A stretch of DNA of 64,000 nucleotides. Source: Oscillospiraceae bacterium (GTDB lineage: Bacteria; Bacillota_A; Clostridia; Oscillospirales; Oscillospiraceae). The translations under genes and the position numbers were made by a program. The notes below the pieces were generated by a model. It saw nothing but the letters and a program-made list of their open reading frames with translations, did not search any database and had not been told where the DNA came from. Each line of letters opens with the position of its first letter. Within the stretch, counting starts at the first letter, position 1. Below are positions 1 to 8,057 of the stretch, piece after piece. The stretch spans positions 55,529-119,528 of the forward strand of contig JAFQUA010000031.1 in assembly GCA_017408725.1 (NCBI GenBank), written 5' to 3'.

Positions 1-110
1 GCGCTAAGCAGTAAGATCAGCGCAAGGGGAAATCCAAGTCCAAACGCCAGGTTGATCGGGTCCCGGATTATCTCTTTTGTATTTCTGATTGCAAAAGTCA
101 GCATCCTCAT
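1..110 (-). CDS. ABC-2 type transporter permease, N-terminal fragment
   Basis: Only the first 36 codons are inside the window; the gene runs off the left edge. The visible start is MRMLTFAIRNTKEIIRDP followed by a hydrophobic stretch, which is how ABC-2 family permeases begin: a short cytosolic helix, then the first membrane segment. Its ATG overlaps the stop codon of the upstream ATPase gene (ATGA at 107-110), so the two are translationally coupled and most likely form one exporter. The substrate cannot be told from this fragment. Confidence 0.75.
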   Translation of the reverse strand, partial: MRMLTFAIRNTKEIIRDPINLAFGLGFPLALILLLS

Positions 111-835
111 TTTGTTGCCCCCTTCACAATTTTGATAAAGGCTTGCTCAAAACAGTCTGTGTCTGCTGCTTTTTTAATCTTATCAGCAGTATCGCAGATG
201 AGCAGCCTGCCATCTTTCATAATTCCGATGCGGTCGGAAAGTGCTTCGGCTTCTTCCATATAGTGGGTGGTCAAAATGATCGTCACCTTTCCTTTGATGC
301 TGCGGATTAGATCCCATAGATCACTGCGGGCAAGTACATCCAATCCCAATGTGGGTTCGTCAAGGAAAAGGATCTCCGGTTCGCTGATAAGGGCCATGGC
401 AATACTTAGTCTACGCTGCCAGCCACCGGATAATTTGCCTGCTTTTTTCTTCAGCACAGCTTCAAGACCCAACAGTCCGGTTAGCTCCGCAATCTTTATG
501 CTCCGCTTATCCCTTGTGAATCCGTGAACGCCGCAAATCAATTCCAAGTTCTCACAAACAGACAGCCCCGGTGCAACCGCAGTTTCTTGCGGTGAAACTG
601 CTATCATTGACTTCACAGCGGTAGAATCATTGTAAATACTTTTGCCATTTAGAAAGGCATCGCCGCTTGTGGGCTGTGTCAAACCGGACAGCATTTTGAT
701 GGTAGTTGTTTTTCCAGCACCATTCACACCAAGCAAAGAAAACAACTCTCCCTGCTTGATTTGTAAATTCAAGTTATCAACCGCTGTTGTATCTTTGTAT
801 TTTTTCGTCAGATCAACCGTACGAATGGCATCCAT
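107..835 (-). CDS. ABC transporter ATP-binding protein (ABC-2/drug export type)
   Basis: This 242-residue cytosolic ATPase powers the permease that follows it. It has a Walker A motif (GVNGAGKTTT, about residues 36-45), a signature motif that reads LSGGWQRR rather than the usual LSGGQ-x-R, a Walker B (EILFLDEPTLGLD) and a switch histidine in TTHYMEEAE. The short DrrA/CcmA-like layout suits multidrug, lantibiotic or polyketide exporters, but the substrate is unknown. A good -10 (TATAAT, 872-877 read on the minus strand) lies about 40 bases upstream without a clear -35, as seen at activator-dependent promoters; no regulator gene is in the window. Confidence 0.9.
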   Translation of the reverse strand: MDAIRTVDLTKKYKDTTAVDNLNLQIKQGELFSLLGVNGAGKTTTIKMLSGLTQPTSGDAFLNGKSIYNDSTAVKSMIAVSPQETAVAPGLSVCENLELICGVHGFTRDKRSIKIAELTGLLGLEAVLKKKAGKLSGGWQRRLSIAMALISEPEILFLDEPTLGLDVLARSDLWDLIRSIKGKVTIILTTHYMEEAEALSDRIGIMKDGRLLICDTADKIKKAADTDCFEQAFIKIVKGATK

Positions 836-949
836 GGCTCTTATCTCCCTGAAACAAGTTTTTACACACAGATTATAGCATCCCTGTTTGCAAAAATCTT
901 ACATTTCGTCTTATCGGTCATATTTCACTTGCAAACGGCAGACAAAGAC

Positions 950-975
950 ACCCTATGACCTTGCTGTCATAGGGT
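950..975. repeat. Perfect inverted repeat, function unknown
   Basis: Ten-base arms ACCCTATGAC and GTCATAGGGT enclose a 6-base loop. It lies between the ABC operon promoter region and the terminator at 991-1016. There is no T-tract on either side, so it is more likely an operator or processing hairpin than a terminator. Confidence 0.5.
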
Positions 976-990
976 ACACTAATAAAGAAT

Positions 991-1016
991 CCGCTTTCCA
1001 TTTTACAGGAAAGCGG
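991..1016 (-). terminator. Terminator-like hairpin beyond the tRNA-Cys repeat element
   Basis: The arms CCGCTTTCC and GGAAAGCGG pair perfectly around an 8-base loop. In the minus direction it is followed by ATTCTTTATT and in the plus direction by TTTATTTT, so it could stop transcription both ways. It closes the region downstream of the tRNA operon. Confidence 0.6.
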
Positions 1017-1022
1017 TTTATT

Positions 1023-1158
1023 TTGGAGGTACCGCCCAGATTTGTTTGCATTTTTGCCAATGGCAAAAATCAAAGTTCGCCTCCGTCCTGGCGTCGGCGG
1101 CAACAGTCCACCGGACTGTTGCATTTAGATCTTCAAATCTGCCCAGCACTGTTTCTCC
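1023..1158 (-). repeat. tRNA-linked structured repeat element, copy A (tRNA-Cys)
   Basis: Read on the minus strand, this begins with an inverted copy of part of the tRNA-Cys T-arm (1134-1141 with neighbouring bases). Three hairpins follow: 1101-1121 (CAACAGTCC/GGACTGTTG), 1078-1099 (with two adjacent G-A mismatches in the stem) and 1050-1070 (ATTTTTGCC/GGCAAAAAT). It ends with a direct copy (1023-1044) of the last 22 bases of the tRNA-Cys region (1193-1214), beginning at T-loop C56. The inverted arm (1134-1141) and direct copy (1037-1044) pair over 8 bases and would close the three hairpins into one structure. Copy B is at 43925-44045 next to tRNA-Thr. No credible protein is encoded. Confidence 0.85.
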
Positions 1159-1198
1159 AAGAAAAAGGACATCCTTTCGGATGTCCTTTTTCTTGGAG
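1155..1198 (-). terminator. tRNA operon terminator whose stem includes the tRNA-Cys 3' end
   Basis: A perfect 20-base-pair stem (1179-1198 with 1155-1174) has a 4-base loop (GAAA in the RNA) and U-rich arms. The 5' arm of the RNA hairpin starts inside the tRNA: the last acceptor base, the discriminator and the CCA are part of the stem. It most likely terminates the Val-Asp-Phe-Gly-Cys transcript, with the CCA end freed later by nucleases. Confidence 0.75.
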
Positions 1199-1268
1199 GT
1201 ACCGCCCAGATTTGAACTGGGGAATGAGAGTTTTGCAGACTCTTGCCTTACCACTTGGCCACGGTACC
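1194..1268 (-). tRNA. tRNA-Cys (GCA)
   Basis: A 75-base cloverleaf with acceptor arms GGTACCG and CGGTACC, anticodon loop CTGCAAA (anticodon GCA), T-loop TTCAAAT and an encoded CCA. It is the last gene of the tRNA operon. Its 3' end from C56 onward is repeated at 1023-1044. Confidence 0.95.
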
Positions 1269-1275
1269 ATATGAA

Positions 1276-1300
1276 ATAAGGAACGCCATGCGTTCCTTAT
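1276..1300 (-). other. Spacer hairpin between tRNA-Gly and tRNA-Cys
   Basis: ATAAGGAACG pairs with CGTTCCTTAT around a 5-base loop and fills most of the spacer. Similar but unrelated hairpins fill the next two spacers (1386-1403 and 1484-1507). They are probably processing or protective structures of the tRNA precursor. Confidence 0.5.
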
Positions 1301-1305
1301 CTGTT

Positions 1306-1381
1306 TGGAGCGGGTGACGAGGCTCGAACTCGCTACCTCCACCTTGGCAAGGTGGCGCTCTACCGGATGAGCTACACCCGC
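1306..1381 (-). tRNA. tRNA-Gly (GCC)
   Basis: A 76-base cloverleaf with acceptor stem starting GCGGGTG, anticodon loop TTGCCAA (anticodon GCC), T-loop TTCGAGC and an encoded CCA. Fourth gene of the operon. Confidence 0.95.
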
Positions 1382-1403
1382 ATCTCGGTTCCAATAGGAA
1401 CCG

Positions 1404-1479
<76 letters not shown>

Positions 1480-1518
1480 ATATTGTGGAGAGCTTACACT
1501 CTCCACAGATGCATTATA

Positions 1519-1595
1519 TGGCGACCCCGAACGGACTCGAACCGTCGACCTCCAGCGTGACAGGCTGGCGTGCTAACCGACTGCACCACAGGGCC
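1519..1595 (-). tRNA. tRNA-Asp (GTC)
   Basis: A 77-base cloverleaf with anticodon loop CTGTCAC (anticodon GTC), a T-arm with loop TTCGAGT and an encoded CCA. Second gene of the operon, only six bases after tRNA-Val. Confidence 0.95.
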
Positions 1596-1601
1596 AGATT
1601 T

Positions 1602-1677
1602 TGGTGGGAACAACAGGGCTCGAACCTGTGACCCCATGCTTGTAAGGCATGTGCTCTCCCAGCTGAGCTATGCTCCC
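1602..1677 (-). tRNA. tRNA-Val (TAC)
   Basis: A 76-base cloverleaf with acceptor GGGAGCA/TGTTCCC, anticodon loop CTTACAA (anticodon TAC) and an encoded CCA. First gene of the operon, about 40 bases after a consensus promoter. Confidence 0.95.
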
Positions 1678-1717
1678 GTACCGGTGAAGCGAGGTGTTAA
1701 CCTCAGCGACGGGTATT

Positions 1718-1746
1718 ATTATACACAGTCAAGCCCCGTTTGTCAA
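1718..1746 (-). promoter_or_regulatory. Housekeeping promoter of the tRNA operon
   Basis: Perfect -35 TTGACA (1741-1746) and perfect -10 TATAAT (1718-1723) with a 17-base spacer on the minus strand, directly upstream of tRNA-Val. This strength is typical of stable RNA operons. Confidence 0.9.
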
Positions 1747-1821
1747 GCATTTTTTCTTCATTTTTTCTACGAATTTTCGCAAAGTAAAACCCTGTTGTTT
1801 TCCACCAATATCAAAGAACAT

Positions 1822-2700
1822 TTAAACTTTTTCCAAGATTTCCCTAATATCATCCGGTGTGAAGGTGTACACTGTATCACAGAACTGACACTCCACCGGA
1901 AAAGCTTTCCCATCATTCACGATCTCGGTCAATTCTTCCCTGCCAAGGCTGATCAGGGCCGCCGTAACACGCTCACGGGAGCAATAGCATTTATAAGAAA
2001 CCTCAGTAGTCTCCATGAACACAACACCCAGGTCACCGCAAACTTGACCAAGAATATCCTCCGGTGTCATTCCCTGCTCCAGCATCGCAGTCACGGCTCC
2101 TGCACGGCGGATACCCGCCTCCAACGCATCGATGGTTTCATCCGGAGCACCGGGAAGCAGCTGCAGCAGATAACCGCCTGCAACCTTAACACTTTGATCC
2201 CGATCCACCAATACGCCCAGTGCGCAAGCGGTAGGTGTCTGCTCACTGTTGGCAAAATAAGCAGTAATATCATCGCCAATCTCACCGGATACAAGCTGCG
2301 TAGAGCCGATATACGGTTCCTTCATTTGCAGATCACGGATCACTGTTAATGTGCCTTCTGTACCGACTGTAGCGCCCACATCCAGCTTTCCGGGGTATTT
2401 TTCAACCAGAGGTACCTTAGCCTCCGTAACACAGCCCCGAACATTTCCGGTGGGATCTGAAACTACAGTAATTGTGCCGATGGGACCGCCGCCCCGAATC
2501 TGCAACGTCATTGAACCGTTTTCCACCTTCTGCATATTGCCCATCATGGACGCAGCAGTCAGCGCACGACCAAAAGCTGCTGTTGCATTGGGTGTCGCTC
2601 CCTGTATTTCAGCACCGCGCCGAACGAGCTCCGTTGAGCGAATGGCAACAACCTTGACAAACCCATCCATGCTCATTCCGCGGACAAGATAATCCTTCAT
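1822..2700 (-). CDS. hslO: Hsp33 redox-regulated chaperone
   Basis: This 292-residue cytosolic holdase is activated by disulfide formation under oxidative stress. The N-terminal domain begins DYLVRGMSMDGFVKVVAI. The C-terminal redox switch carries the four zinc-binding cysteines as C-Y-C (about residue 240) and C-Q-F-C (about residue 273). The length is normal for the family. The ATG overlaps the stop of the upstream methyltransferase (ATGA, 2697-2700), so the two are coupled. Transcription would have to pass the terminator at 3462-3487 or start at a weak promoter not identified here. Confidence 0.95.
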   Translation of the reverse strand: MKDYLVRGMSMDGFVKVVAIRSTELVRRGAEIQGATPNATAAFGRALTAASMMGNMQKVENGSMTLQIRGGGPIGTITVVSDPTGNVRGCVTEAKVPLVEKYPGKLDVGATVGTEGTLTVIRDLQMKEPYIGSTQLVSGEIGDDITAYFANSEQTPTACALGVLVDRDQSVKVAGGYLLQLLPGAPDETIDALEAGIRRAGAVTAMLEQGMTPEDILGQVCGDLGVVFMETTEVSYKCYCSRERVTAALISLGREELTEIVNDGKAFPVECQFCDTVYTFTPDDIREILEKV

Positions 2701-3446
2701 TTCACTCTACCCTTTCTGGCTTTCATGTATATTCTCTGGTCATCAGATGTCGGTTCTTCCAGTCTTCGGTCACCGTACACACCAATGGATATAAAGCCCG
2801 CCTGACGAAGGTATGCGATCAGTTCTTCAACCGAGTAGGCATACTCCTCATGCTCCTCAAAGGACCGCTCCCAGACCTTTCCTCGGCGCTGAAACAAGTC
2901 CATGGCGTAGGAGCAGATATTGGTGCTCTCGTCAAATTCCCCACGCCAGACGCAGTAAACATCATCATCCTCGTCAAGAAAAACCTGGCCATCCATTGCG
3001 CGCAGCTTCTGGGGAGTATTTACATCAAAAATAAAGATTCCCCCGGGATTCAGGGCTTTATATACCTTACGGATCGCTTCTGCGCAATCATTGGGATCTG
3101 TAATATAATCAAGACTATCCAAAGCGCATACCGCAAGATCCACACCTCGAGGCAAATGAAGCTCCTGCAGTTTCTGGCAGATAAAACGCGGGCGATTCTC
3201 CATGGACACAGTTTTATCATACGCTACCGTAAGCATATCCTCTGACATGTCCACACCGGTAACAGACAACCCCCACTCCGCCAGCAACACAGCAACAGAA
3301 CCGGTACCGCAAGCAAGATCCACAGCCGTTCTGGGCTGCAACCCCTCAAGGTCTAATATCTCTTTGTAAAACGCAACAACAGCTTGATAATCAACATCAT
3401 TTGTCAATCGATCATAGCTTATAGCAAGTGCTTTATATGCATCCAT
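2697..3446 (-). CDS. Class I SAM-dependent methyltransferase
   Basis: This 249-residue cytosolic protein has the glycine-rich SAM-binding motif I (VDLACGTGSVAVLLA, about residues 43-57), the motif II acid (GVDMSEDML) and a post-motif segment (DLAVCALDSLDYI). It resembles the small-molecule or tRNA methyltransferase-like proteins often found near hslO or division genes in Clostridia; the substrate is unknown. A clear AGGAGA ribosome binding site sits just upstream, immediately after the T-tract of the terminator that follows ftsZ. Confidence 0.85.
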   Translation of the reverse strand: MDAYKALAISYDRLTNDVDYQAVVAFYKEILDLEGLQPRTAVDLACGTGSVAVLLAEWGLSVTGVDMSEDMLTVAYDKTVSMENRPRFICQKLQELHLPRGVDLAVCALDSLDYITDPNDCAEAIRKVYKALNPGGIFIFDVNTPQKLRAMDGQVFLDEDDDVYCVWRGEFDESTNICSYAMDLFQRRGKVWERSFEEHEEYAYSVEELIAYLRQAGFISIGVYGDRRLEEPTSDDQRIYMKARKGRVK

Positions 3447-3461
3447 AGTTTCTCCTAAAAA

Positions 3462-3487
3462 ACATCCCGGGCTTTCACCCGGGATGT
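3462..3487 (-). terminator. Intrinsic terminator after ftsZ
   Basis: ACATCCCGGG pairs with CCCGGGATGT around a 6-base loop and is followed by six T on the minus strand. It sits 15 bases after the ftsZ stop. The next gene's ribosome binding site follows the T-tract directly, so downstream expression would depend on readthrough. Confidence 0.9.
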
Positions 3488-3502
3488 AAGCAAATCAGAA
3501 AA

Positions 3503-4567
3503 TCACTTATTCTTAAACAGGTTAACGAAAGCATCAAAATCATTGGCATCGTCGCTCTTGACACCAAAGTCAACTGCAGCCGTTTCTGTTTCAGCCTTGG
3601 CAGGAGCAGAAACCTTAGCTTCAAAACCGGTAGCAATAACGGTAACACGCATTTCATCCTCAAATTCGTCGGAAGAAGTGGCGCCGAAGATAATATTGGC
3701 TTCAGGGTTCGCATTCTCCTGCACGATACCCGCAGCAGTTTCCACATCATCCAGCGTCAGCTCACTGGAACCGGTCACATTGACCAGAACGCCGGTAGCG
3801 CCATTAATAGAGGTTTCCAGCAAGGGGCTGTTGATGGCGGCCAGAGCAGCCTGCTCAGCCTTGTCACGGCCGGCAGCAGTGCCGACACCCATGTGTGCCC
3901 GACCGGCATCCTTCATAACGGCAGAAACGTCAGCAAAGTCCAGGTTGATGATCACGCGGTCAGAATAACCGACCAGCTCAGAGATGGAAGTAACAGCCTG
4001 CTTCAGAACATCATCAGCAATGCCGAATGCGTTGGCGAAGGTGATCTTCTGATCGGTAACATACTTCAGACGGTCATTGGGAATAATGATCAGGGAGTCA
4101 ACCTTATCCTTCAGCTCAGCAATACCGGTCTCAGCCTGACGCATACGGTTGGCACCTTCGAACTTGAAGGGCTTGGTAACAACGCCAACAGTCAAAATGC
4201 CGGCCTCGTGAGCCAGATCCGCAACGATGGGAGCAGCACCGGTACCGGTACCACCGCCCATACCGGCGGTAATAAAGACCATGTCCGTGCCTTCCAGGAT
4301 CTTTGCGATCTGTGCGCGGCTTTCCTCAGCGGACTTCTTGCCGATTTCAGGCTTGGAACCTGCGCCCATGCCGCCGGTGAGCTTCTCACCGATCTGCACC
4401 TTATTCTTGCAGATGGACTTATTCAGATCCTGCTTATCAGTATTAACAACGATGAAGTCAACGCCGTCAACACCGGCTTCGATCATACGGTTGATAACAT
4501 TGTTACCTGCACCGCCGACACCGATCACCTTAATTTTAACAACACGTTCCTGGAACAGTTCAGACAT
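3503..4567 (-). CDS. ftsZ: Cell division protein FtsZ
   Basis: FtsZ is the tubulin-like GTPase that forms the division ring. The start used here gives [23 protein letters not shown] and is preceded by AGGAGGAGAAT; a longer frame to 4618 lacks a good ribosome binding site. The product has 354 residues with the tubulin signature [10 protein letters not shown] near residue 105 and the T7 loop region NLDFADV. The C-terminal tail is acidic and ends [12 protein letters not shown], which only loosely resembles the usual conserved peptide (D-I-P-x-F-L-R). No ftsA is present in the cluster. The gene has its own promoter at 4638-4666. Confidence 0.97.
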   Translation of the reverse strand: MSELFQERVVKIKVIGVGGAGNNVINRMIEAGVDGVDFIVVNTDKQDLNKSICKNKVQIGEKLTGGMGAGSKPEIGKKSAEESRAQIAKILEGTDMVFITAGMGGGTGTGAAPIVADLAHEAGILTVGVVTKPFKFEGANRMRQAETGIAELKDKVDSLIIIPNDRLKYVTDQKITFANAFGIADDVLKQAVTSISELVGYSDRVIINLDFADVSAVMKDAGRAHMGVGTAAGRDKAEQAALAAINSPLLETSINGATGVLVNVTGSSELTLDDVETAAGIVQENANPEANIIFGATSSDEFEDEMRVTVIATGFEAKVSAPAKAETETAAVDFGVKSDDANDFDAFVNLFKNK

Positions 4568-4637
4568 ATTCTCTCCTCCTATGTATCGTTCCGCGGCAGA
4601 ATGACCATACCGCTTCAAATTACAATTGTACCTCTAT

Positions 4638-4666
4638 ATTCTATCTTGAAAATGTTATTTGGTCAA
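4638..4666 (-). promoter_or_regulatory. Promoter of ftsZ
   Basis: -35 TTGACC (4661-4666) and -10 TAGAAT (4638-4643) with a 17-base spacer on the minus strand, in the 129-base gap between ftsQ and ftsZ. It allows ftsZ to be expressed independently of the long upstream operon. Confidence 0.8.
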
Positions 4667-4696
4667 TATCCTTTTTTGATAAATTCGCAATTTTCG

Positions 4697-5707
4697 TCAA
4701 GTAATTTGCAAAATTGAGACACTTTCATCGTCAAAAGGAGTAAACCCAACCTTATCCGGCCATGTAGTAAAGCTGATATCAAGAACACCGCTTTGATAAT
4801 CGTCCAGCTTGTTGATCGCATGCTTCATACAGCTGATCTTGTAACTAAGCTGCATCTCATTTCCCAACTTTACCTGATAACGCTGCCCGTACATGATCTG
4901 AATATCGGCAAGATCATTCACATCCAGCGTTGCGGCTTCGCCGAAGATGCTGTTCAGTTCCATATATTCTGCGATATTCAGCGCCGTTCTCAGTCTCTGG
5001 GACTGTGTAACAGCAACCGGAACGGTATTGCCTTCCGTATCAGTTTGGGCAGGAATATTTTCCAGTGCTGCCGCCTGGGATCCCTTCTTCGGAGAATCCA
5101 ATTGGACACCAAGAATTCTGGTATATCCACTCTGGGCGCCATCCGCTGCCTTTTCGATCACTTTTCCGCTGGAGCTGATCAACCACCAGGCCCCGTCCTG
5201 CGCCGCAACGGCATAGGGAACTTCCACTTCCACAACCTCTATGATGACCGTATCCGGCAATTTTATACCAACGCGGATATCATCCACATAGGCAAGCTCC
5301 GCGCGGATCTTGGCTGCGGCACGGGCTCTGCTGAAGGTCAGCAGATTATCCCCGTCCTTTATGCCGGAAGCTAGCATAACATCATAAGCAGTATACTTAT
5401 CTGTTCCTACAACCGTAAATTTTTCCGCATCCACCTTAAAGAACACAGAAAGGCCCAATAACAGCGCCACCACAACGGCAACCACCGTAGCAAGCCGCAG
5501 CAGAAGTCTTTTCCTGTTAAAAGGTTTCGGCGGCAGATAAACAACATCCGGTGCCGGTTTCACATTCTCCACCGGCTTTGACTCTGTTTTTCTGCGAGCA
5601 GGCGTCGCTTTTACCGTTCTGACCGCAGCCTTAGGATTCTTGCCTGCCGGCGCAGCGCGACCTTTGCGGGGCTGCTTCTGCGGTGCCCTTTTCTCTTTTG
5701 TATTCAT
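4697..5707 (-). CDS. ftsQ: Cell division protein FtsQ/DivIB
   Basis: A 336-residue bitopic membrane protein of the divisome. It has a long, very basic cytosolic tail (residues 1-65, rich in K, R, P and A), one membrane segment (about 70-90), then a POTRA domain beginning FTVVGTDKYTAYDVM, followed by the FtsQ domain with the typical LPDTVIIEVVE strand. The length is normal for Clostridia, where the basic tail is often long. It lies 18 bases after murG in the dcw operon. Confidence 0.92.
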   Translation of the reverse strand: MNTKEKRAPQKQPRKGRAAPAGKNPKAAVRTVKATPARRKTESKPVENVKPAPDVVYLPPKPFNRKRLLLRLATVVAVVVALLLGLSVFFKVDAEKFTVVGTDKYTAYDVMLASGIKDGDNLLTFSRARAAAKIRAELAYVDDIRVGIKLPDTVIIEVVEVEVPYAVAAQDGAWWLISSSGKVIEKAADGAQSGYTRILGVQLDSPKKGSQAAALENIPAQTDTEGNTVPVAVTQSQRLRTALNIAEYMELNSIFGEAATLDVNDLADIQIMYGQRYQVKLGNEMQLSYKISCMKHAINKLDDYQSGVLDISFTTWPDKVGFTPFDDESVSILQIT

Positions 5708-5725
5708 CTGTTCCTCCTGTCGCTG

Positions 5726-6874
5726 TCAGCGATCGGTGTTTTTGGAAGCTTTGTTCTTTACAAGGCGCTCCATGATATCGCAGATACGGTCAGCAGAGTC
5801 CACAACGACCCAGGAGCGAAGGGCCGTACTCATTTTATCCATCTTATCCTTGTCCGCCAAAAGCGCCGTGATCTGTTCATACATCGCTTCCGGGCTGCAA
5901 TCCTTCTCCAGAAGAAGTACCGCGCCACCACGGTCTGCCAGAACTCTGGCATTCATTTCCTGATGGTTTGCCGCAACATTCGGCGAAGGAATCAAAATTG
6001 CAGGCGTACCGGATGCGGCAATTTCATTGCAGCTTCCAGCACCGGCGCGGCTGATGATTACATCCGCCGCCGCCATCAAAGTGGGCATATTGTAGATATA
6101 CTCCAACATTTCAATGGAGGAAGTGTTCGCAAGATCCACCCCTTCAGAAGCAACACGTTGGGGCATCCATTCCCAACCGTAACTGCCGGTCGCATGAATA
6201 TGACGGAAAGGAAAACCATTGTCCTGCTCAAGTTTAAAAACCTTTGCAACGGTTTCATTCATCACCTTGGCACCCAAGCTTCCAAATGCAGAAACCACCA
6301 AAGGCTCATTGCCGATGCCAAGCTCCTTTCTTGCTGCTTCCCTGCTCAAATAAACAAACTCGCGGCGAACCGGCATTCCCACCGTTTCAACGCGCTCGGA
6401 ATGCTTATATCGCTTTGCGCTTTCCGAAAATGCGATCAAAACCTTATCCACTCTATCCGCAACCAGCTTGGTGGTAAGACCGGGGATCGCGTTGCTTTCG
6501 TGAATACAGGTGGGAATTCCCATCATAGTGCCCGCCATCAAAGCAGGAAAACATGCGTAACCGCCAGTGCCAAGAATCACATCCGGCTGAAAATCTTTGA
6601 TGATCTTCTTGGATTCTCCTACAGCCTTTATGGTATCCGCAATGTTTTTCACATTTTTCTTAATGGCTGACCAGTTTTTACCTCTGGACATGCCGGAAAT
6701 TTCAAGGCACTTTAAATCATAACCGGCCTTGGGCACCAGTTTTTCTTCCATATGCCCCTTTGCACCAATAAAAAGAATACTGCAATCAGGATGGCGCTCC
6801 CGCATTTCGTTGGCAACCGCAATGGCCGGATTGATGTGGCCTCCGGTGCCGCCACAGGTAAAAATGATATTCAT
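5726..6874 (-). CDS. murG: UDP-GlcNAc:undecaprenyl-PP-MurNAc-pentapeptide GlcNAc transferase
   Basis: MurG makes lipid II from lipid I on the cytosolic face of the membrane. The 382-residue protein has the N-terminal glycine loop TCGGTGGHINPA, a second glycine motif (GTGGYACFP, about residue 100) and the donor-site segment ISRAGAGSCNEIAASGTPAILIPSP split over the C-domain. Its ATG overlaps the ftsW stop by four bases. The family's usual neighbour murC is missing here. Confidence 0.96.
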   Translation of the reverse strand: MNIIFTCGGTGGHINPAIAVANEMRERHPDCSILFIGAKGHMEEKLVPKAGYDLKCLEISGMSRGKNWSAIKKNVKNIADTIKAVGESKKIIKDFQPDVILGTGGYACFPALMAGTMMGIPTCIHESNAIPGLTTKLVADRVDKVLIAFSESAKRYKHSERVETVGMPVRREFVYLSREAARKELGIGNEPLVVSAFGSLGAKVMNETVAKVFKLEQDNGFPFRHIHATGSYGWEWMPQRVASEGVDLANTSSIEMLEYIYNMPTLMAAADVIISRAGAGSCNEIAASGTPAILIPSPNVAANHQEMNARVLADRGGAVLLLEKDCSPEAMYEQITALLADKDKMDKMSTALRSWVVVDSADRICDIMERLVKNKASKNTDR

Positions 6875-8037
6875 AGGGAACCCTCCTGTTTTTTTATCTC
6901 ATTTCGGTGACGGGAAATACTTAAAACGACACCCATTTCTCCGAGATTCACAGCCAGAGCCGTTCCACCATAGGAGAAGAAAGGGAGTGCGATTCCCGTC
7001 GAAGGCAACAAATTGGTAACAACACACAGATTCAGTATCGTCTGCACTGCGATCAATGTCACCAGACCTGCCGTAAATACCGTTGAAAAACGATCCTTCG
7101 CCTTCAGTGCGATCCAATACCCCCGCAGGATCATTGCTGCAAACAGACAAATGATCAGCACCGCGCCGACAAGTCCAAGTTCCTCGCAGATAATCGCGAA
7201 AATATAATCGTTATACTGAAAGGGCAGATATAAATACTTCTGCCTGCTTTTTCCGAATCCCAGACCAAACAGTCCGCCGGAGCCAATGGCATACAGCGAC
7301 TGCAAGATCTGATAACCGGTATCTCCCGGATCCTGCTCCGGATGAAGCCATGCAGTGACCCGGTCACCGGCATAACCCATAAATGTAATATAAATCAGCA
7401 CAAAGGCAGCAGCTGCCCCGGCACCGGCCAGAAGCCACTTGGGGCTCGTACCGGCAACAAACATCATCACTACCGCAACCATACCCATAAGCATAATCGC
7501 AGACAGATGTTTCTCCAGTGCCAGAGGAATCAGTATTCCCAGCAATGCTCCGCCAAAACCCAGTACACCGTAACGGAATTGCTCTGCCTTTTTCCCAAAA
7601 CCCTTTGTCAACTTGGCAAACATGAGGATCATGGTAAATTTGGCAATCTCCGAAGGCTGAAACTGGATCCCGGCAATGTTGATCCAACGCCGGGCACCGT
7701 TAACAGATTCACCGGCCACCAGAACCAGAAGCAGCATAGCAATGCTGATGCCGTACAGCGGCCATGCAAATTTCAGCCAGAATTCCGCGCTGATCCTGCT
7801 GAAAGCATACATACATATCAGTCCCAGCACGCCGCAAACCGCCTGCTTCTGCAGGTATTTCGTAGAAATTGCGTAGCCGGTATCATATTCGCTTTGGGCA
7901 GAGCTGGCAGAGTACAGCATTACCAAGCCAACCACCAGCAACAGTAACACCAAAAGCAAAAAAGGTATATCAACGCATTCCCCCGTCCGTTTCAGACGGC
8001 GTTCCTCTTTGGCATACAGAGCTTTCCCTGCAGCCAT
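6871..8037 (-). CDS. ftsW: SEDS peptidoglycan polymerase FtsW
   Basis: A 388-residue polytopic membrane protein of the SEDS family, which polymerises glycan strands together with a class B PBP. About ten hydrophobic segments are visible, along with family motifs such as INIAGIQFQPSE (fourth segment loop) and the C-terminal LPFFSYGGTALAVNLGEMG. Placement between mraY and murG argues for FtsW rather than RodA or SpoVE, though SpoVE in spore formers is closely related. The usual murD between mraY and ftsW is absent. Confidence 0.92.
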   Translation of the reverse strand: MAAGKALYAKEERRLKRTGECVDIPFLLLVLLLLVVGLVMLYSASSAQSEYDTGYAISTKYLQKQAVCGVLGLICMYAFSRISAEFWLKFAWPLYGISIAMLLLVLVAGESVNGARRWINIAGIQFQPSEIAKFTMILMFAKLTKGFGKKAEQFRYGVLGFGGALLGILIPLALEKHLSAIMLMGMVAVVMMFVAGTSPKWLLAGAGAAAAFVLIYITFMGYAGDRVTAWLHPEQDPGDTGYQILQSLYAIGSGGLFGLGFGKSRQKYLYLPFQYNDYIFAIICEELGLVGAVLIICLFAAMILRGYWIALKAKDRFSTVFTAGLVTLIAVQTILNLCVVTNLLPSTGIALPFFSYGGTALAVNLGEMGVVLSISRHRNEIKKQEGSL

Positions 8038-8057
8038 CCTATACCCCTTTCAGATAT

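Noticed and set aside
888..1274. Short open frames on both strands over the tRNA-Cys element
   Set aside because: They cross hairpins, a terminator and a tRNA and share no protein-level conservation with frames at the tRNA-Thr copy beyond the repeat itself.
1570..2349. 259-codon plus-strand frame over tRNA genes and hslO
   Set aside because: It runs through two tRNA genes and antisense to hslO, giving a typical spurious tRNA-derived translation.
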